Part shown: in pieces, positions 6,455 through 9,044 of the stretch
Layout of the letters: each line of letters starts with the position of its first letter
How positions within the stretch are numbered: position 1 is the stretch's first letter
Notes under the pieces: generated by a model
The model's database searches: none
Seen by the model: the letters and a program-made list of their open reading frames with translations, nothing else
Told to the model about the DNA's origin: nothing
Position numbers and translations under genes: made by a program
Assembly (NCBI GenBank): GCA_022839445.1
Contig: JALHFC010000033.1
Coordinates: forward strand, 1,168 to 10,211
Source: Pelotomaculum sp.
GTDB taxonomy: Bacteria; Bacillota; Desulfotomaculia; Desulfotomaculales; Pelotomaculaceae
Reading direction: 5' to 3'
Length of the DNA: 9,044 bases

Positions 6455-6985
6455 TTACGCATCCCCTTTCAAGCCTTCCTGTTTCGGTGAAAGAATCATG
6501 ATCATATTTTTTCCTTCTAATTTTGGTTGCCTTTCAATTAGAGAGTATTCTTTAACATACTCCGCCAGCCTTTTTAGCAACTTCTGTCCAAGCTGGGTAT
6601 GGACAATCTCACGCCCGCGAAAAATGATGGTCGCTTTTACCTTATCACCATCTTTTAAAAAGCGGACGGCGTTCCTGGCCTTAACTTCAAAATCGTGGTC
6701 CTCAATATTTGGCCGCAGTTTAACTTCCTTGACACTGATGGTCTTTTGCTTTTTCCTGGCTTCCTTTTCACGCTTGCTCTGTTCATATTTGTACTTACCA
6801 AAATCCATCATTTTACAAACAGGCGGTTTGGCAGCCGGAGCAATTTCCACTAGATCGAGCTGCTTTTCCTCGGCAAGCCGCAAGGCATCCCTCGAAGAAA
6901 AAATCCCGAGTTGGGAACCTTCACCGTCAATAACCCTTACTTCCCTAGCCCTGATCTCCTCGTTGATGCGGAAATCTTTCGTGAT
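6455..6985 (-). CDS. infC: Translation initiation factor IF-3, ATC start codon
   Basis: IF-3 (176 residues) binds the 30S subunit, proofreads the initiator tRNA and start codon, and blocks early 50S joining. The N-domain begins ITKDFRINEEIRAREVRVID; the linker and tyrosine-bearing segment PVCKMMDFGKYKYEQSKREK follows; the C-domain has KEVKLRPNIEDHDFEVKARN and IIFRGREIVH. Family members begin at this I-x-K-D position, and AGGGGGTG (6994-7001) lies about 8 nt upstream, so the start is taken as ATC at 6985. Non-canonical AUU/AUC/AUA starts are a known infC trait that gives IF-3 autoregulation. A longer frame to TTG 7060 would translate through the leader terminator and is rejected. The gene is followed by rpmI after 2 nt. 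Confidence 0.95.
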   Translation of the reverse strand: MTKDFRINEEIRAREVRVIDGEGSQLGIFSSRDALRLAEEKQLDLVEIAPAAKPPVCKMMDFGKYKYEQSKREKEARKKQKTISVKEVKLRPNIEDHDFEVKARNAVRFLKDGDKVKATIIFRGREIVHTQLGQKLLKRLAEYVKEYSLIERQPKLEGKNMIMILSPKQEGLKGDA

Positions 6986-7012
6986 AGCAGGTTCACCCCC
7001 TAAATTTAATTG

Positions 7013-7041
7013 AAAAAACAAAAAACCGGGTAGACCACCCG
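7013..7041 (-). terminator. Intrinsic terminator (attenuator) in the infC leader
   Basis: CGGGT (7037-7041) pairs with ACCCG (7027-7031) around loop GGTCT, followed by GTTTTTTGTTTTTT. It stands 27 nt before the ATC start of infC. An upstream GGGTA (7070-7074) can pair with TACCC (7028-7032) and would block it, as in an attenuator. Confidence 0.85.
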
Positions 7042-7152
7042 CTTTATTAATCAATAGCAATATTTTTCATACCCTACAGGACAGCGCCACACATGAGCGC
7101 GTCGTAAGGTGAGAAGCGGATGGCTTCTACTTGTAAGTATTTGTTATTTCCA
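7021..7152 (-). promoter_or_regulatory. L20-type autoregulatory leader of infC-rpmI-rplT
   Basis: About 130 nt between the promoter and the attenuator. It contains the hairpin AGAAGC-CATCC-GCTTCT (7105-7121) followed by CACCTTACGACGC, a second GCGC/GCGC hairpin, and the antiterminator strand GTAGGGTA. Order and sequence resemble the Firmicutes L20 leader that precedes infC-rpmI-rplT, where excess L20 binds and favours termination. The assignment rests on position, the operon it controls and remembered consensus, not on a covariance search. Confidence 0.75.
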
Positions 7153-7158
7153 AAAAGC

Positions 7159-7187
7159 ATTATAACATATAAGATCAACCCGGTCAA
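7159..7187 (-). promoter_or_regulatory. Sigma-A promoter of the infC operon
   Basis: The -35 box TTGACC (7182-7187) and -10 box TATAAT (7159-7164) are 17 nt apart, with TGT before the -10 (extended -10). The predicted transcription start is near 7152, at the beginning of the L20-type leader. It lies between the palindrome and infC, so infC can be transcribed independently of thrS. Confidence 0.85.
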
Positions 7188-7196
7188 CAAAATTCC

Positions 7197-7288
7197 GGTG
7201 AGTCAAGGTGACCAGCCACGGGGACGGTGACTTTGGCTGGTTCACCAGCCAAAGTCACCGTCCCCGTGGCTGGTCCCGTCACCTCACC
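7197..7288. repeat. Long palindromic element (31-bp perfect arms), REP/MITE-like
   Basis: Arms 7210-7240 and 7245-7275 are perfect reverse complements with loop TTCA. Symmetric outer arms GGTGAG (7197-7202) and CTCACC (7283-7288) extend it across a 7x7 mismatch. Each arm also holds an inner inverted repeat, ACCAGCCA/TGGCTGGT (7211, 7234, 7244, 7267), so one long hairpin or two short ones can form. The core GGGGACGGTGACTTTGG resembles dispersed palindromes with GGGGACGG that I recall from many Clostridia. It begins 5 nt after the thrS stop and lacks a T tract, so it may cap the thrS mRNA rather than act as a classical terminator. Confidence 0.85.
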
Positions 7289-7293
7289 TCGGC

Positions 7294-9044
7294 TTAGTTA
7301 CCTTTGCCGGTTATTTCCTTTAGTAATTGTTCCTCAAATTCGCCAAGCGGCTTGGGGCCGAGATCGCCTTTGGTCCTGTGGCGGACGGCCACGGTTTTCT
7401 GCTCTACTTCTTTATTCCCGGTGACAAGCATATACGGTATCTTTTGGGCTTGGGCCTCGCGGATCTTGTAGTTAATTTTTTCGTTGCGGGCGTCGATCTC
7501 TACCCGGATACCTTTTTCGCCAAGGCTGTCCGCAACCTCTTTCGCATATGCGGCATGGCGGTTGGTAATAGGAATCACGCAGGCCTGCACGGGCGCCAGC
7601 CAGGCTGGAAAAGCCCCGGCAAAGTGCTCGGTGAGGATGCCGATGAACCTTTCTATGCTGCCGAAAACAACCCTATGGATCATTACCGGCCGGTGTTTCT
7701 GACCGTCCTCGCCCACATAGTTTAAGTCGAATTTTTCCGGCATCAGGAAGTCCAGCTGGATGGTGCCGCACTGCCAGGTGCGGCCGAGGGAATCCTGGAG
7801 GTGAAAGTCTATTTTGGGCCCGTAGAAGGCGCCGTCGCCTTCATTGACCTTGTAACTAAGCCCCCTGGCTTCCAGCGCGTCCCGCAGCGCCCCGGTGGCA
7901 AAATCCCATACCTCGACGGAGCCCATGGCCTTTTCCGGCCTGGTGGAAAGCTCCACATGGTAGTCGAAGCCAAACACCTTATAAAAATCGTCTACCAGGT
8001 CGATGACCCCGATGATCTCTTCTTCTATCTGGGAAGGCAACATGAAAATGTGAGCGTCGTCCTGGGTAAAGCAACGGACCCTCATCAGCCCGTGCAGGAC
8101 CCCGGACAGTTCATGCCTATGCACCAGCCCCAGTTCAGCTAGGCGAATGGGCAACTCCCGGTAGCTGTGCAACTTGCTCTTGTAGATCAGGATGCCGCCC
8201 GGGCAGTTCATCGGCTTTACCGCATATTCGCCCTCGTCAATAGTGGTAAAGTACATATTTTCCCGGTAATGTTCCCAGTGCCCGGACTGCTCCCAAAGAG
8301 AGCGGTTCAAAATAATAGGGGTGCGGATCTCCTGGTAACCCTTTTTTACATGCACTTCCCGCCAGAAATTTTCCAGCTCGTTGCGCAAAATCATCCCCTT
8401 CGGGTGGAAGAAAGGAAAACCCGGTCCCTCGTCCTGGATGCTAAACAGGTCCAGCTCGGCCCCCAACTTCCTGTGGTCCCTACGCTTTGCCTCCTCGATG
8501 CGGAACAAGTGCTCATCCAGCATGGACCTTTTGGGGAAAGAGGTGCCGTAAATGCGCTGGAGCATTTTATTCTTCTCGCTGCCCCGCCAGTACGCCCCCG
8601 CCACGCTCATCAGCCGCACTGATTTCAACCGCCCGGTGGAAGGCACATGCGGCCCTATGCACAGGTCGACGAAATCACCCTGGCGGTAGCAGGAAAGGGC
8701 GGTCTCCTCCGGCAAGTCCTGGATTAACTCCACTTTATAGCTCTGCCCGGAATCCCCAAACATGGCCAGGGCGTCTTCCCTGCCCAGCTCGTATCGCTCA
8801 AACGGCAGGTCGGCCTTAATGATGGCTTCCATTTCTTTTTCTATCTTGGCAAGGTCATCCGGGGTAAACGGCTCTGCGGTATCAAAGTCATAGTAAAACC
8901 CGTCGGCTATAGCCGGCCCGATGGCCAGTTTGGCGCCCGGAAAAAGCCTTTGCACAGCCTGGGCCATTACGTGAGCGGTGCTGTGGCGGTATACCAGCCG
9001 GCCGTCCTCATCGTCAAAGGTGAGAAAAGCCACCGTTGCGTCCC
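7294..9044 (-). CDS. thrS: Threonyl-tRNA synthetase, 5' end cut by window
   Basis: Class II synthetase charging tRNA-Thr in the cytoplasm. 582 whole codons are visible; family length is about 635-640, so the missing part is essentially the N-terminal TGS domain. The visible protein starts just before the editing domain, which has RHSTAHVMAQAV (HxxxH) and DLCIGPHVPSTG (CxxxH), the residues that clear mischarged Ser-tRNA. The catalytic core follows: motif 1 region around GYQEIRTPIILNRSLWEQSG; MNCPGG, whose cysteine is a zinc ligand; motif 2, ending GLMRVRCFTQDDAHIF with a second zinc ligand His; and motif 3, MIHRVVFGSIERFIGIL, with the third ligand His. The C-terminal anticodon-binding domain is clear (PAWLAPVQACVIPI, EIDARNEKINYKIREAQ). 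GTG at 9033 is internal, not the start, since DAT precedes it in frame as in homologues. It stops with TAA before the palindrome. Any T-box of its own would lie outside the window. Confidence 0.97.
   Translation of the reverse strand, partial: DATVAFLTFDDEDGRLVYRHSTAHVMAQAVQRLFPGAKLAIGPAIADGFYYDFDTAEPFTPDDLAKIEKEMEAIIKADLPFERYELGREDALAMFGDSGQSYKVELIQDLPEETALSCYRQGDFVDLCIGPHVPSTGRLKSVRLMSVAGAYWRGSEKNKMLQRIYGTSFPKRSMLDEHLFRIEEAKRRDHRKLGAELDLFSIQDEGPGFPFFHPKGMILRNELENFWREVHVKKGYQEIRTPIILNRSLWEQSGHWEHYRENMYFTTIDEGEYAVKPMNCPGGILIYKSKLHSYRELPIRLAELGLVHRHELSGVLHGLMRVRCFTQDDAHIFMLPSQIEEEIIGVIDLVDDFYKVFGFDYHVELSTRPEKAMGSVEVWDFATGALRDALEARGLSYKVNEGDGAFYGPKIDFHLQDSLGRTWQCGTIQLDFLMPEKFDLNYVGEDGQKHRPVMIHRVVFGSIERFIGILTEHFAGAFPAWLAPVQACVIPITNRHAAYAKEVADSLGEKGIRVEIDARNEKINYKIREAQAQKIPYMLVTGNKEVEQKTVAVRHRTKGDLGPKPLGEFEEQLLKEITGKGN

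Noticed and set aside
6986..7060. N-terminal extension of IF-3 to TTG 7060
   Set aside because: It would translate through the leader terminator and its U tract and exceeds the family length; the ATC at 6985 fits family start and ribosome site.

Overview
The window is a conserved translation gene cluster, with every gene on the minus strand, so reading from high to low coordinates follows transcription. The moderately high GC, the T-box leader, the L20-type leader and the gene order suggest a Gram-positive Clostridia genome of the Desulfotomaculum/Pelotomaculum (Peptococcaceae) type. That placement is inference from protein style and gene order; no marker fixes it.

Layout in transcription order: thrS (threonyl-tRNA synthetase, 5' end beyond the right edge); a long near-perfect palindrome (7197-7288); a strong promoter and an L20-type attenuating leader; infC (ATC start), rpmI (TTG start) and rplT (IF-3, L35, L20); a KtrA/KtrC-type RCK protein; a SpoU-family rRNA 2'-O-methyltransferase; a 0.97-kb noncoding stretch (3293-4257); pheS; and pheT, whose last codons (about 50) lie beyond the left edge.

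The genes mostly serve translation: two aminoacyl-tRNA synthetases, one initiation factor, two 50S proteins and one rRNA methyltransferase. The RCK protein is the functional outlier. Two feedback systems can be read: an L20-type leader before infC, and a tRNA-Phe-sensing T-box (specifier UUC) before pheST.

The least explained part is the pheST leader. A consensus-like promoter is followed by a hairpin with a U tract, then a complete T-box with terminator, then another 420 nt before the pheS start. T-box terminators normally lie close to the start codon. The last 190 nt or so of this segment holds a chain of strong hairpins, two mutually exclusive pairings and a final hairpin with a short U run just before the pheS ribosome binding site. 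I do not recognise it as a known riboswitch class. It is the best candidate here for an undescribed RNA element.
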